From: Morinoia aosen | Lineage: Eukaryota > Arthropoda > Malacostraca > Amphipoda > Talitridae | Direction of reading: 5' to 3' | DNA: 64,000 nucleotides | Assembly: GCA_030386875.1 (NCBI GenBank) | Contig: CM059560.1 | Span: 27,274,183-27,338,182 of the forward strand | Shown: positions 18,501 to 30,200 of the stretch, piece by piece | Numbering within the stretch: position 1 is the first letter of the stretch | Layout: each line of letters opens with the position of its first letter | The notes under the pieces: model-generated | Told to the model about the DNA's origin: nothing | Seen by the model: only the letters and a program-made list of their open reading frames with translations | The model's database searches: none | Position numbers and translations under genes: made by a program

Positions 18501-21500
18501 CAACTTTTATCTTGTTTCATAAACTTTTTTCTCAACTTTCTTTTTCTATGCCCTTTCTGCAGAGATTCTGCGTTCCCTCATCTACATACTAAATGGTGCC
18601 TTCTGCCTTCCTCTCTTTGGAACGCCTTTTTTTTAACGGTTAGGAAGGCTTAAACTGACATCTTATCTAATCTTCAATGGAGCTATTTTACTATAGTTTA
18701 GATAACGCATCAGTTCTTTGTAGCATTTGTTCTTAGACTTCAACGATGGTAATTACTTGAATGTGTGGAAAGCACAGCCTTGAGCATTTTCTCATTTAGA
18801 GAATTTTTTAGTTGTTTTCCTGAGGCCATATTTAACTCATATAATTGCACAGGCACACATGCTTTGTGTATTTGTTTAGACAGTTATCTAAAGTTATTAA
18901 TTGAACAATTAACAGCATGAACTGTTTTGACGCTTGAGAACTGACAAGGAAAGAATTCATGCCTTCTTCCTTTGGTGTTTTATTTTGCTGGGCACTATCA
19001 TTAAATGAAAAGCCGCAGCCATACTCAAAACATGGCCCTGAACAGGTAAACGCGGTTGGAACGTTCAACGTGATCCGCTTGGCGGCACAGCTGTTGGATG
19101 AGAACAAGCCGAATGAAAACGGCCAGAAAGGCGTGATCGTGAACACTGCAAGCATAGCGGCGTATGAAGGGCAGGTGAGGCGTGGACCGTGTTTCTGAGA
19201 GCTGGCTTTTTTCATCTGATGTACTATTTTGTTTGTATATGTTGCCCAGGGTGCTCATGTTGTCGGGTGCTGCGATTGTGTAGCCTTACCTGGTGTGCTT
19301 CTTATGTAGTATAGTGATACCTCATTGCTCCATGTGGTAGATGTTATGCCTGCTCTTCGTGCTGTATCTGAAGTGCTGTGTTATCTTTTGGGTGTTTTTA
19401 TCGTTTGAATTTAACTGGTCTTGAAGCCTATTCTGCATACAGGAACAACTTTCACTCGAATAGATCAAAGCTGTTCTACAATGGTATTATTTTTGAGTTT
19501 GTATTCTGCCAAGTACGACCAATCCTCGGTTTTACTCAACATAGAGAGGAAGACAGCAAATTATGCATAGGTCGTATGTTCTACCACTGTAGACGCTCCA
19601 TTCCCCTCAGGGGGTTGCAACTATTGGCTCTATAGGAATTAGCGCTCCCAGGGGAAAATGTGTGAGGGCCCAAGCTGAGAGTTAGGTGGACCTTTCTATC
19701 GAAATAAAATGTTTTTTGTTGTGTTAAGAACAACTTTTTTTTCGGTTCATTAGTGTCCTATTTTTCAGCACCTACTACTTTGTTTTTCAACTTTTATCCT
19801 GTTTCATGAGTTTTTTTCTCAACTTACTGACATGCCACTTCTGCATAGATTCCGCGTTCCCTAATGTCCATGCTAAATGTTGCCTTCTTCTTTACTGTTA
19901 TCGGAAAGCTTATTTTAGCGGTTAGGGAGGCTTAAACTAAACTAATTTAATCTAGAAGCTCCATTGACGTTTCAACCGTGCCTATAGATTTTATTGCTTC
20001 GTATTCCCTGTTCGTGATCTAGAGTCTATGCAGGTAAACAGTACTTGCAGTTATGTGCTTGAATTTATAAATTTCAGCGGGAAAATTAGTCTAAACTGGA
20101 GATGTTTAACCCCTTCTCCGGCAGAAACGAGTATACACGTTTTCACAAAATGTTCGTTTTTCAGCCGTCGACGAGTATACTCGTCTAAAACTTTACCTTC
20201 AAAAACCAGCTACATACGTATAAACTCGTCGATTTTAGGCCTTTGTGAGCCATTCTACGTGTGAAACGAGTATTCTCGTCAAATCGTCCGCCTGGCACAG
20301 GCGATAGGGTAGAGCTGTGGGATTTCAAGAACATTGTTACTTGACTTGCTCCGACAGCCATTGTCGTCGGGTGGGTGTTGTTTGCATCCACATTTGCATT
20401 CATTTTGAAAAGTACCATTCTAAATAATTTCATATAGAAACTTTCTGGGGAAATACTATTCTTTTATATGTGGAAATAAAATTCATTTGTTTTATATTTT
20501 TGCTAACAACTTACAGTTTTCAATTGATTTTGGTCATAATAAAATGTCGGAAAAAGGAATTTCATTTATCATGCATATTATAATTACTGATAGATATTTG
20601 GTATACAATTGTAATAAAAAAATAGCTACTTATTTCTCTTTACATTTGGTAATAAAATTTTGAAAAAAAATTAAAAAAAATATGGTAAAAAATATAGTTT
20701 ATAGGAAAACGAGTTGACTCGTTTTGGCCGACAAAGGTATTTTCAAAATAAAAAGTTTACCACAAAAATAGGAGAAAAAATAATTACAAACTGTTTTCAT
20801 AACCAGCATCAAAAATACTATATAGAACCAAAATAAAAAAATAGTCTGAGAAACAAACGTTTTTACGAAAAAAAATTGTTGGGGAAGGGGTTAAAGGCTG
20901 TTTAGGGATACCCGTAAGTAGAATTAAAACGCTAATACTTAGGCGCTCATTCTTGTGTCCTTTGGATAGTTGAGTTAATAGTGTCCGTTGTCGGTGCAAA
21001 ATCTAGCCCTAAGTTCGTATTCCCTACTTAGGTGAAGGGCTGTTTATGAACCGTATCTTTGAGGGTTTTAATGAATAACCTTTCTAGTATTGTGAAGCAA
21101 GGATAAACAATCTCCAAAGTTATTGACATTTAATGGAAACAAAGACGAAACAAAAATTCAATGCGACTACAAGATTAAGGATTAGAGTAAAGACGAAACA
21201 CAAATTGCGACAAATAATACGGAATGGTAATATTTAAGTTGACAGCTCTAATTATTCTAGGTTGCGCTCCGTTAAACAGGACAACATCAAGCTTACGGCA
21301 TAAAATTTAGCCATACTGAATATTGAGCAATGCGGAATATTCCTGGAATACACTGAGCTGTGCTAGATCGACTAGGGCAGTGGTTCCCAACCTTTTTCAG
21401 CTTGTTACCCAATTTAGCATGCCACATTAAGCATGTTACCCCTTTCACAAAATGTTGTCAACATTAATATATATATATGTGGCTAAACTAAAACACTGTA

Positions 21501-23180
21501 GGTAATTTCTTTTATTTATTGTATTAGTACATTTTGCATCTGCAATGACTTACCAAAGATGTCAAGAGCATCAGTGAGATGGTTGGTGTTGCATATTTGA
21601 AGCTAGTTGAGGAATTCTTGGCTTCGTGGTTGAAAGTGCCAGCCTGGCATCGTTTGCAACATTCAACTTTACAACTTAAAATACTAAGACTAAGTTAACA
21701 TTAATCCTAATACCAATGCTTACTTGATTTTCAGAATTCTTGACATTTTTCTATCACCCCTCCATTACCCCCGAAAAATTGCTAAATTACCCCCAGAGGG
21801 TAATTTACCCCCAGGTTGGGAACCAACGGACTAGGGTAATTGGTGCTCGTAAGACCTGCAATCAAACGAAACAGAAATTGAAACCGGTGACACAAGATGA
21901 TGGCATTTAATCAAGTTCAATGTACGGGCTAGTAAACTAAGTTTATTTGATATGAATTAGCACTCACCAAAGATGGGGCAGAAGGACAGCGCAATGCCAC
22001 AAGCGACCTAGCGCTTGGCCCAAGGGACAAACTAAGAAAATAATTCTATTCAAGAAGTACGGATCTATCTACCGACATCCGTAAATTTCTCTGATTTCGC
22101 TGAACTAGTGGTCATTTCATTAGCATCACAGAGACCTCTGATGTAGGTTAAAATTTTTGAAAATACATGCAAAAAATTGTTCGGTAGGACATATGTTAGG
22201 ATGGCCAATTTTTTGAATTCGTCCATTTTTTAAACTTGAGATGCTTTTAATGTGTCTACCTTGAATCCATCCATTTGATGAATTTTTATACTTTATATTT
22301 ATTATTTATGGATGCTTTCTGTATATTTGATGAGACATTGCTTGCCATGTGTAAATACTGAACGCTTCCCGTTTGTCGGCTCTTTACACTTTTAATTTAT
22401 TCCTCAATATGATTTTTTTGTAACACTGTCGAATGTTTATCTTTCAAAATAATTTTTTGGAGTAGTCCCTGGGTAATATCTGTGAATGCGTTGGCACCCT
22501 TAATTAATTTGTTTAAGGGTTCAATTTGTGGTAATGTATGGTGCCTCCCTCGAACACGCAGATGGGCCAGGCCGCGTACGCTGCCAGCAAGGGCGCCATC
22601 GTGAGCATGACGCTGCCGATCGCTAGAGACTTGGGGGAGATGGGCGTCCGGGTCTGCACGATTGCCCCCGGTGAGCAAACAGGGTAGCTTGAAGCGTGTA
22701 ATGAGCTATTTTTAGTTGCTTATTTGTTCTTTATAAGTGACGTTTCTGGGGTTCTGGAATGTTGCATTTCTATGATAGTATTTATTCACAAAAACAGATA
22801 ATAGTGACTGATTTAAATTACGTATGGGTTTGAGGTATCTTGGATTCATCTAATATGTCCGTTATGAGTTTGCCCCCAATTGGGTTCTAGTAATAATAGA
22901 AAGGCACTCTAAACATTTTGAAGTTGTAGGATTATTTAAATAATATCGATGCCTTGTGTGATTTCAATGTTTCGTTATAATTCTGACAGGATTGTTCCGC
23001 ACGCCGCTACTAGAATCATTACCAGACAAGGTGAAGGTTTTTTTGGCAAACACGATTCCGTTCCCTTCAAGACTCGGAGAACCGGACGAGTTTGCCATGC
23101 TTGTGCAGTCCATCATACTGAACCCTGTGTTGAACGGCGAGGTAATCAGGCTTGACGGGGCTCTTCGGATGCCAGCCTAA
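15524..23180 (+). CDS. scu: 3-hydroxyacyl-CoA dehydrogenase type 2 / 17-beta-HSD10 (scully)
   Basis: Mitochondrial short-chain dehydrogenase. It oxidises 2-methyl-3-hydroxybutyryl-CoA and hydroxysteroids with NAD+, and its orthologue is also a subunit of mitochondrial RNase P. Six exons: 15524-15532, 16837-17004, 17978-18142, 19046-19174, 22562-22670, 22990-23180. Together they give 256 codons, close to the 255 of fly scully and 261 of human. Visible motifs: NAD-binding [14 protein letters not shown], catalytic Ser in [11 protein letters not shown], active-site [16 protein letters not shown], and the family-typical end [16 protein letters not shown]. All splice junctions are GT-AG and in phase. 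The alternative start ATG at 16804 would read through the exon 2 acceptor and is not supported by family alignment. Gene-sense SINE-like copies and MITEs fill its introns. Confidence 0.95.
15686..16010 (+). mobile_element. SINE-like repeat copy 6 (5' shortened)
   Basis: Starts within GAGCGCTCCTAGGGG and ends CTTAAACTAACACCTAATC. The central STTTTTTTCAGCACCTACTA-type segment is duplicated once. TAATCTGG occurs on both sides, a possible short duplication. Confidence 0.8.
16107..16304 (+). repeat. 198-bp direct repeat, copy 1 (scu intron 1)
   Basis: Almost identical, and of equal length, to 17331-17528 in intron 2. Includes TTCCAGAAAAAGGTATTG and GTGTCGGAGGGCGGAGAGG. No coding match is recognised. 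The two copies flank exon 2. Confidence 0.88.
16606..16745 (+). mobile_element. SINE-like repeat copy 7 (fragment)
   Basis: Middle part only, from TTCCTTTTGTTGAA to CCTTTCTCAAGTTACTG, ending 91 bp before the exon 2 splice acceptor. Confidence 0.75.
16837..17004 (+). CDS. scu: scu exon 2, Rossmann NAD-binding motif
   Basis: Acceptor GACTGGCAG|GGACTG and donor GTCGAT|GTGAGG, both phase 0, 56 codons. Carries [10 protein letters not shown] and VVVADMP. Confidence 0.94.
17021..17241 (-). mobile_element. TTAA MITE, family P, copy 2 (piggyBac-like)
   Basis: 221 bp between TTAA at 17017-17020 and 17242-17245. Ends CACGTTCGCTGCGAT and ATCGCACGCAGCGTAT form imperfect inverted repeats. An internal palindrome, GACCCACCAGTGGGTC, lies near the right end. 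The left TTAA is only 12 bp from the exon 2 donor. Called minus relative to 37836-38057. Confidence 0.85.
17331..17528 (+). repeat. 198-bp direct repeat, copy 2 (scu intron 2)
   Basis: Second copy of 16107-16304, with only a handful of differences. Confidence 0.88.
17978..18142 (+). CDS. scu: scu exon 3
   Basis: Acceptor GTGTGTAG|GTAAGG and donor CTTGGG|GTAAGT, both phase 0, 55 codons. Encodes [19 protein letters not shown], the conserved NCAG and DDFERVLG. Confidence 0.94.
18317..18672 (+). mobile_element. SINE-like repeat copy 8 (family A)
   Basis: Full-length copy in scu intron 3. The duplications TTCAATGAAGCCATT (18302-18316) and TTCAATGGAGCTATT (18673-18687) differ at two positions, suggesting an older insertion. 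Confidence 0.9.
19046..19174 (+). CDS. scu: scu exon 4, catalytic Ser
   Basis: Acceptor CTGAACAG|GTAAAC and donor GGGCAG|GTGAGG, phase 0, 43 codons. Encodes [17 protein letters not shown] and [14 protein letters not shown]. Confidence 0.95.
19603..19957 (+). mobile_element. SINE-like repeat copy 9 (family A)
   Basis: Full-length copy in scu intron 4. GCTCCATT repeats at 19595-19602 and 19958-19965. Confidence 0.85.
20110..20890. mobile_element. TTAA element with ACGAGTATACTCGT palindromes (piggyBac-like MITE)
   Basis: 781 bp between TTAA at 20106-20109 and 20891-20894. Termini CCCCTTCTCC and GGGGAAGGGG are short inverted repeats, and the CCC/GGG ends with a TTAA target suit the piggyBac superfamily. 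Inside, variants of ACGAGTATACTCGT occur at least five times (around 20130, 20170, 20220, 20262 and 20710). There is no transposase frame. Confidence 0.75.
21378..21828. mobile_element. hAT-type MITE
   Basis: 451 bp with ends CAGTGGTTCCCAACCT and AGGTTGGGAACCAACG, and a perfect 8-bp duplication GACTAGGG (21370-21377, 21829-21836). The CAG..GTTCCCAACC termini and 8-bp duplication are typical of hAT. No transposase is present; it lies in scu intron 4. An (AT)n run occurs near 21466. Confidence 0.93.
22562..22670 (+). CDS. scu: scu exon 5, YxxxK active site
   Basis: Acceptor ACACGCAG|ATGGGC and donor CCCCCG|GTGAGC, ending one base into a Gly codon. Encodes [19 protein letters not shown] (YAASK) and VRVCTIAPG. 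Confidence 0.95.
22990..23180 (+). CDS. scu: scu exon 6, C-terminus
   Basis: Acceptor TTCTGACAG|GATTG. Completes Gly, then [29 protein letters not shown] and [16 protein letters not shown], stop TAA 23178-23180. Confidence 0.95.
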
Positions 23181-24301
23181 GTATGACAGTTTTTTTCCTG
23201 TATTTCATGTAGAGACCAAGTATCGCATTTGTAGTAAGATATTATTATAGAATACATAATCCTGGCTTATTGATGCATTTTGAAGATGGACGCGGGCAGA
23301 ATGTCTCAACACAGTACAAAGAAATGTTCTGGATTTATTTCACTGCGTGTGGAGTAATCGTAAGAGATGGATTTTGGAGTTACGTGGCACTCAAGTAGGC
23401 GTGCTAACAAAGCTAGTTTGGATCTAGTGTTCGTATGAAATTATGTGCCGAATAGCAGTTCTGTTCGACTCTTGTCAGTTATTTGTGGGCTTTAATATGA
23501 ATTTATGAAGGAGTACCGTGACGGCACTTTGAATCGCGTGCACATGACTACATTGAAAGCACTTTCTAGAGAATCGTGAAAAAACTGAAGAATATTTAAT
23601 CTCGAGCTGCAGGAGTCAGAAGTAAAAAATTTTTGGAGGGAATCTATTCATTGTGTGGATTCAGTGCGTTATCGATCTTTTATGGACGTTGAGGTCCTCC
23701 TACGTCTTTTCAGTTTAAACTGTGTAATTTTTAGGAGTTTTCTTTTGTATTGGCGGAAATTAAGTGGAACAATTTTGTGCTTTGCATAAGTTTCTTATGT
23801 TTCAGTGTGAGCCAGTATATTGTTGAGATTTCCGTTCAATAGTTTCTTAACTGATAGGGAGAGAATTACTGAATGCCAGTTGTGCACGAGCATGATGCTT
23901 ATGTTGGGGTGATAGAGATTGATAGATAAGTAGTTGAGACGTCTCACGGGATTTGCGTAAAGAACGCATTGAAGCGTAAGTTTTCTGAATGTAAATGGAA
24001 ACTGGCAAGATTCAAGTTGAAAAGGGATTGAGTTACCTGTTAAGAATGAATGGGTGAGCAGTGGATGTTTGAGGTGTTCATTAACTTTGTGTGGGGGTTT
24101 GCTCGGATGATCATACTGTCTTGGGTTCTGATATGTAGCAGTTTTGGGTTCCTTTGTTATAATGCACTAATACAATTTTAAAGTCGTCAAAATGAACAAT
24201 GTATGTGGGTTTCAGAGGCAACAGGTTCTGATGGCAAGCTGTGGAGCTTTCTTCAAATAACGTCCAGCTAATGTCTTTTTATTGTCATCTGGTGTAGTCC
24301 A

Positions 24302-24507
24302 AATAAATCTAATGCCCATTACATGACACATTTTCCAGTATTGCAGATTCAGTGTTTTTCATATAGTTCATGTTAGTTCCTGATATTGTGATTTTTTAAA
24401 GTTCCTTTTTCATGTTGGTGATAAATGTTACATTTTGTTGACAGAATTGTTTGTCAAACGAGGGCCCCAATATTTTGATTCTCTTCTGAGAGGTTGTGCA
24501 AAATAAA
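24302..24507 (+). promoter_or_regulatory. Possible scu polyadenylation signals
   Basis: AATAAA occurs at 24302-24307 and again at 24502-24507. Either would give a 3' UTR of 1.1-1.3 kb. Neither can be proven from sequence alone. Confidence 0.3.
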
Positions 24508-25447
24508 AATTCAAATCATAGCTCTTATTACTTATTCTATGCGAGTATATTTTAACTAATGTTAACGCTTGGCACTCTTAGTTACTTTGCTGTACATAGC
24601 ATAATTTTCCGTTAGTATTTTTATTAATAAGCCTTCCTGGATGTACTTTTTTTGTTTTACATGTCTCGGATATCACGAATATACAAATCGAATTCAAAAT
24701 ATTTATTATGAAGAGAAGTACAGCAAATACCTTCGACCCATCTTGGGTCGCTGAATACACTGAACATAGAATAACCATAAGCGTCTTAAGACAGTCGCAT
24801 ACGCTGACGAAAATCGAAATTACAACTAATCACGCTAGATGCCACAATGATACAAAAACTAAAAAATTAATCCGCTCTGATCTTTAGCATAATAAATTCA
24901 TTCTTACTAAACTAGCATATCTATAAAATCGAAGATATAAAATTTATTGAAAAACTTTCAGGCACGTAAGCCCAAAAGCCACGAGTCAAACAGCCAGAAG
25001 TCGCAGCATCAGAGAAGTGTTTTCCCGAACGATTGCAGTAGAATGCGCAGATTGCACAAGTATTTATTGCTCCCCAAAGAGTATTGCAGAGCTGTGCGCA
25101 TCATATAACTCGAATTACAGTACTACGTGTATTAACTTCATTCTTAAAGATTTCCAATAGCACTAGAAAAACACTCAAAAATGGTTTCAACATTGTTAAA
25201 ACAAATTTCTCATACTTCGAACAAAACTTCCAATGCGAATTGATTTCAAACAATTGAAACGGATTAGGAAATTTTTGGATTATGGTACAAAGTATTAGTA
25301 AAAATAAATCACCTTTACCCCGACAAGGGGCAAAATATTATAGAGCAGTACAAAATATTTCAAATTTACGGCTATTCTTCGTACGATACTTTTCCCCGCG
25401 TTTGCAAACTATTGTGGAAGAAATAGGGATACATTCAATTTCAACGA
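24508..25447. other. Intergenic sequence
   Basis: AT-rich, with no recognised gene. A short palindrome CGACCCATCTTGGGTCG lies near 24735 and resembles the GACCCA/TGGGTC palindromes of the family P MITEs, but no TTAA-bounded element was resolved around it. Confidence 0.4.
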
Positions 25448-25459
25448 CGGTAATACAAA

Positions 25460-25802
25460 GATAAGATGTTAGTTTAAGCCTCCCTAACCGCTAAAAAAAA
25501 CAGTGTTCCGAAGAAAGGAAGGCATGAACATAGGATAGAGATATGGGAACGCAGAATCTATGCAGAAGTGGCATAGAAACAGCAAGTCGAGAAAGAAGTT
25601 TATGAAACAAGATAAAAGTTGTCGAAATAAAGTAGTTGGTGCTGAAAAACAGGACAGCAGTGAACCGAAAAAAGTAGTCTTTATCATAAAAAAAAGTTTT
25701 CATCAAAAAAAAGCCTACCTAACACTTAGCTCAACCCTCACATATTTTCCCCCTGAAAGTTCTAATTCCCATAGAGACAATAGTTGTATCCCCCTGAGGG
25801 GG
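25460..25802 (-). mobile_element. SINE-like repeat copy 10 (family A)
   Basis: Reverse-oriented full copy. CGGTAATACAAA repeats at 25448-25459 and 25803-25814. Confidence 0.88.
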
Positions 25803-25997
25803 CGGTAATACAAAAACCAACAAAACTCCCATACTACGAACTTGCCAAGATGGTGAAAAGTATAGGGAGAGATGGTGTAAACGTGTTCAACCAAGCTTGA
25901 CTAGCTTTCTGACCTTGATTACTGAACCAACGGCACGCGTAAACTAATCCTCTAACTAAGCATGAAATATTCGACCGTAAAAACTAACGTAGCTTGA

Positions 25998-26010
25998 GAT
26001 CGGAACTATA
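25998..26010. repeat. Target-site duplication (left) of the LINE
   Basis: GATCGGAACTATA, repeated exactly at 32538-32550. Confidence 0.9.
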
Positions 26011-26445
26011 AGTAAGTAGTAACATAGTAGTAGTAGTAACATCGGTTTGCTAGCGCTTCAGTTATTTAAACTATATCGCACCGAAGGTCACATAATTTAA
26101 TCGGTATCAAGCTTTTCCGATTTACCACGCAAGGTGAACATCAACATTATATGAACATCACAAATTACATGATCATGATTTAATTACAACTCAAGATTAT
26201 AATTGTCTCCCCATTGAAATTTTGTACATACTATAGTACATCCAAATCACTGGGCAGCCAAACCCCTTAGGGGGTTTCAGCTGCCCACCCATTATGGCCA
26301 GACGCCTTACCCACGCTGAAACCCCCCAAGGTACCAACGTAGCGCGTCCGGCCATATTGCAGTTTCTTCATCTACAATCTTCCAAAAGACTTCAAACATG
26401 AAAAACTTTTCATAGTTCTCAGCGTACAGAGGCACTATAATTTGT

Positions 26446-29400
26446 TCATAAGAGACGAGTCAGAGAGATAACTAATAAGCCGCCAATGATTAATTTAAAA
26501 CGCCCACGAGTCGGTTCTCCCAACATCTTACACAAAACAAAATCAGAGTCGGCGCCCTGTAAACCAGGGTAATAACGGGAACGTACATCGGAAAAGTGAA
26601 GGCACTCAACCAATATATGCTGCACCGACAGCGGCACCAAGCAGCGATCGCAAAGAGGGGCCGGGCGACGCTCCATTAAATGGCCATGAGTGAGGCGGGT
26701 GTGACCAATCCTCAGTCGACATAGGAGGACTTCCACGCGGCGGTTCCGGCATGCTGAAGAAGGCCAGGCTCGGATACTGTTCTTAATCTTGCGCAGCTTG
26801 TTGTCTTGGGTGTTTTCCCACTGTCGCTGCCAGAGTTAGGTTAATGCAGCTTTAATTATAGGGTAGTAATCTCGGGCGGGTACTCTGGTATTTGTTGGGT
26901 TAGCAGCAGAGGTTGCAGCATTTCGCGCTAACTCGTCTGCCCGATCGTTGCCACGCACATCAACATAGCCAGGTCCCAACATAGAGTTACAAGTTTTGGG
27001 GAGCTTGCAAGTCGCAAAAGGCTAGACATTATTCCAGAAATTATTGGATGTGTGGAGTTGTGGGATCTCAGTGACTGGAGCGCAGCTTTGGAATCGGAGA
27101 ACACCACATAAGAACCCGAAGCAGGCCGCTCCCCAACCATGCGGAGTGCGGCACGGATGGCGATCAGCTCCGCAGAGTAGATTGACGTTTCAGGCAGCAG
27201 TCTTTCCTCCACCACTCCGCCATCAAAAACTGCAGCACAGCCCACTGCGTCATCCGTTTTAGAACCGTCAGTGTAGATATGAAAAGCTCCCTCGTGGTCA
27301 CTGTGGAGGTGATCTTGGAAAATATGTCGCAGTATGGATCTTGTCATCATCTCTTTCTTTGGGTATTGCGGTCCTGGACAGAAGGTCTGAATTGGAATTT
27401 GCCAGGTTGGCTCTTCCAGAGTGGGGGCACGCTCAACTTTGAACGAGGGCAACTGCGTCATCTCCGCTAGTGCTTCGTAGTCAGTAGAGGAGGGGATATA
27501 ATACGGAAACAACTCCCGACCCCTTACTCCCTCCATCACGCTATTCCACGTGGCCGTGAAAGGTAGTTGTCTGAGTCGTACAACATACTGTAGAGTAAGC
27601 TGTACTCGACGAAGTTGCAAGGCTGGTTCACCGCAATCCACTAATAAGCTCATCACCGGTGATGTCCGAAAGGCCCCCGTACACAGCCTCAGAGCAGAGT
27701 TATGGATTGGGTCCAGGAGTGATAAGCATGATGGGCTGGCACTCTGGTAGACGACGCAGCCATAATCAATCTTGGCACGAACGGTGGCTCTATAAAGTCG
27801 CAGCATGGTTGTTCGATCAGCACCCCACGTTAATCTGGACAGGCATTTCAGGAGATTCAGAGCTTTAGAACATCTTCCTTTTAAAGCCTGTATATGAGGT
27901 CTCCATGACAGTTTATTGTCGAACAACATGCCCAGAAAGGAGACTGTGGGCGAGACGTTGACCAACCTATCACCGAGAAAGAGCTCAGGCGTAGGTTCAT
28001 TAGTGCGACGGGGCTGCACATGGAGTGCCACAGTCTTTTCAACTGAAAAGGAGAAGCCGCGCTTGTCGGCCCAGGCTCCAATACGGTTAATGGCTTCCTG
28101 TACTCGACGAGTCAGGGCGGGTAGGTATCTAGAGGATGCATATAGCATGAAATCATCCACGTACAAGGAAAACGAAACATGCCTTGGTAGGTCCTTCGTG
28201 ATGGTGTCCATTGCAAGTAGGAAGAGCGTGCAGCTTATAACGCTGCCCTGAGGTACCCCTTCGTTCTGAGTCATCAGGGCAGAAAACCGTATGCCCACTC
28301 TAACCCTAAACCGACGTTCTCTTAAAAACTCGCGTACATACATTGCCATGTGACCTCGTACACTAATCTTATGCAGTTGCTCCAATATCCCATATCGCCA
28401 GGCAGTGTCATAAGCCTTCCGCAAATCGAAGAAGGCGCATATAGTGTGTCTCCCTTGGGCACGCTCTTTAACAATATGGTTCTGCAGTCTGAGGAGGGCA
28501 TCCGTGGTTCCACGAAGAGATCTGAACCCAAACTGAACTGGAGAGAGATGATCTCCGGCCTCCAAAAAGCGCATCAATCTAATGTTGATTATCTTCTCCA
28601 GTACCTTTCCCACACAGCTTGTTAGGGCTATGGGGCGGTAACTAGATGCTTCAGTGGATGGTTTGTTGGGTTTCAAGAAGGCAAGTACTGTGGATAATTG
28701 CCATTCTGTAGGATATACATGGGTTGTCCAGATTTTATTATACAAATGAAGAAGGTAGGTGATTGCTGATGAGTGCATTTTCTTTAGCATCTTGTAGTGG
28801 ATGCCATCTGGTCCAGGGGATGTATTCTTACATTGTCGGAGTGCATGATACAGTTCAAGGTACGTTATGGGTGAATTGCATGGATATTGTTCATCCGATG
28901 CAAAATTAAGGTGAGATTGTTCTTGGCGCTGTTTGATGATCTGGAAGCCGAGTGTATAGTGCCTTCCGCTACTGACGTCGGCAAAATGCTCCGCCAGCAA
29001 GGAGGCAACGCGATCCTGGTTCATGGTGATCTCTCCGTTGTCCGTGAGGCAAGGTAGGGCATGTCCGCTTCGTCCTCTCATCTTCTGAACTCTCTGCCAT
29101 ATTTTTGGAGTTGGCGTGTCAGCGTTTAACGTGGATACGTACCTTTGCCATGATTGTTTCCTGGCCGTATCCTTCACAAACTGTGCTCTTGCTCTGGCTC
29201 TTTGGTAGAGTATCTTATCAGCAAGGTTGTGGCTCCGTTGGTACCGGCGTAAGGCCCTCTTTCGCTCAAAGTTAGCCTGGGCACACTCGTCACTCCACCA
29301 TGGGACTCGATGATTCACTTTCCCTCCCTTCGAGCGGGGTATAGCAATAGATGCGGCAGTTCGAATAGTGCTAGTAAACCTCTCTAGCGCCTCGTCCACA

Positions 29401-30200
29401 GTGGTCTGGTCCTCACCATCTTCCAAGGCTGTCAGAGCCTCGAAAGCTTCCCAATCAGCTCGTTTAAGTAAGTAGCGAGGCTCCGAGTTGAAAGGGAGGT
29501 AGGTGGGGAAAGTCACCACCACTGGAAAGTGATCACTTCCATGGGCGTCATCCATGACAGTCCACCGAGCATCTGGGTAACAGTCTGGGGAGCACAAACT
29601 GATATCTATTGCGGAAGTAGTCCCGGTTTGGGCGTGGAAGTGAGTCATACTTCCCGTATTCAACAGACATAAATCTGTGGTAACAAGGAGTTGTTCCACT
29701 TCTCTGCCCTGTTGATCGATGCTGTTGTTACCCCACGCAGCATGCTTCCCATTCCAATCACCGCCCACCACAAAAGGTTCCGGTAGTCGCCTTATCACGT
29801 CTAAAAGCTCTTCACATGTAGCTATGCGAAGAGGAGGGATGTACAGATTACATACTGTAAACGGTGCAGTAGCTGTCTCCACTCGGACAGCCATCACCTG
29901 CAAGCGTGAATTGATGGGCAGCCTGTAATATGGGAAACTCTGCTTCACAAAGATTGCCAGTCCTGTTCCAGGAAGAGGATTATTATTTGTAGAGTAAGTT
30001 TCTACTTGGTAGTGCTTAATTCGGGGCGGAGCACTGCCTCCGAGCATAGTTTCCTGGAGGAGTACACAAGCTGGTTGAAGTTCTAGTAGGATAGCATGGA
30101 GATCACCGTAGTTACGTCGCAAGCTGCGACAATTCCAATGAATGATGGTAAAAGCCAGTCTGATAAAAAAGTTACAGTTGTTACTTCTGAGGTGGTGCAC
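26446..30200 (-). pseudogene. LINE ORF2: endonuclease, reverse transcriptase, RNase H
   Basis: Open from about 30200 to 26928. Endonuclease motifs: HWNCRSLRRN, LLQETM, VGGDWNGKH, DISLCS and GSDHFPV. RT motifs: SSYRPIALTS, FFDLRKAYD, GVPQGSVISC and the catalytic YVDDFMLYA. RNase H: IYTDGSKTDDAVG, YSAELIAI and FSDSKAALQSL. The expected WVPGHV motif is lost through a one-base deletion near 26975; the frame resumes as VDVRGNDRADELARNA. A TAA at 26836-26838 interrupts the next part, and the C-terminus (CRLRIGHTRLTHG, CDRCLVPLSVQHILVEC) ends at 26446. It overlaps the end of ORF1 by about 20 bp in another frame. Confidence 0.9.
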
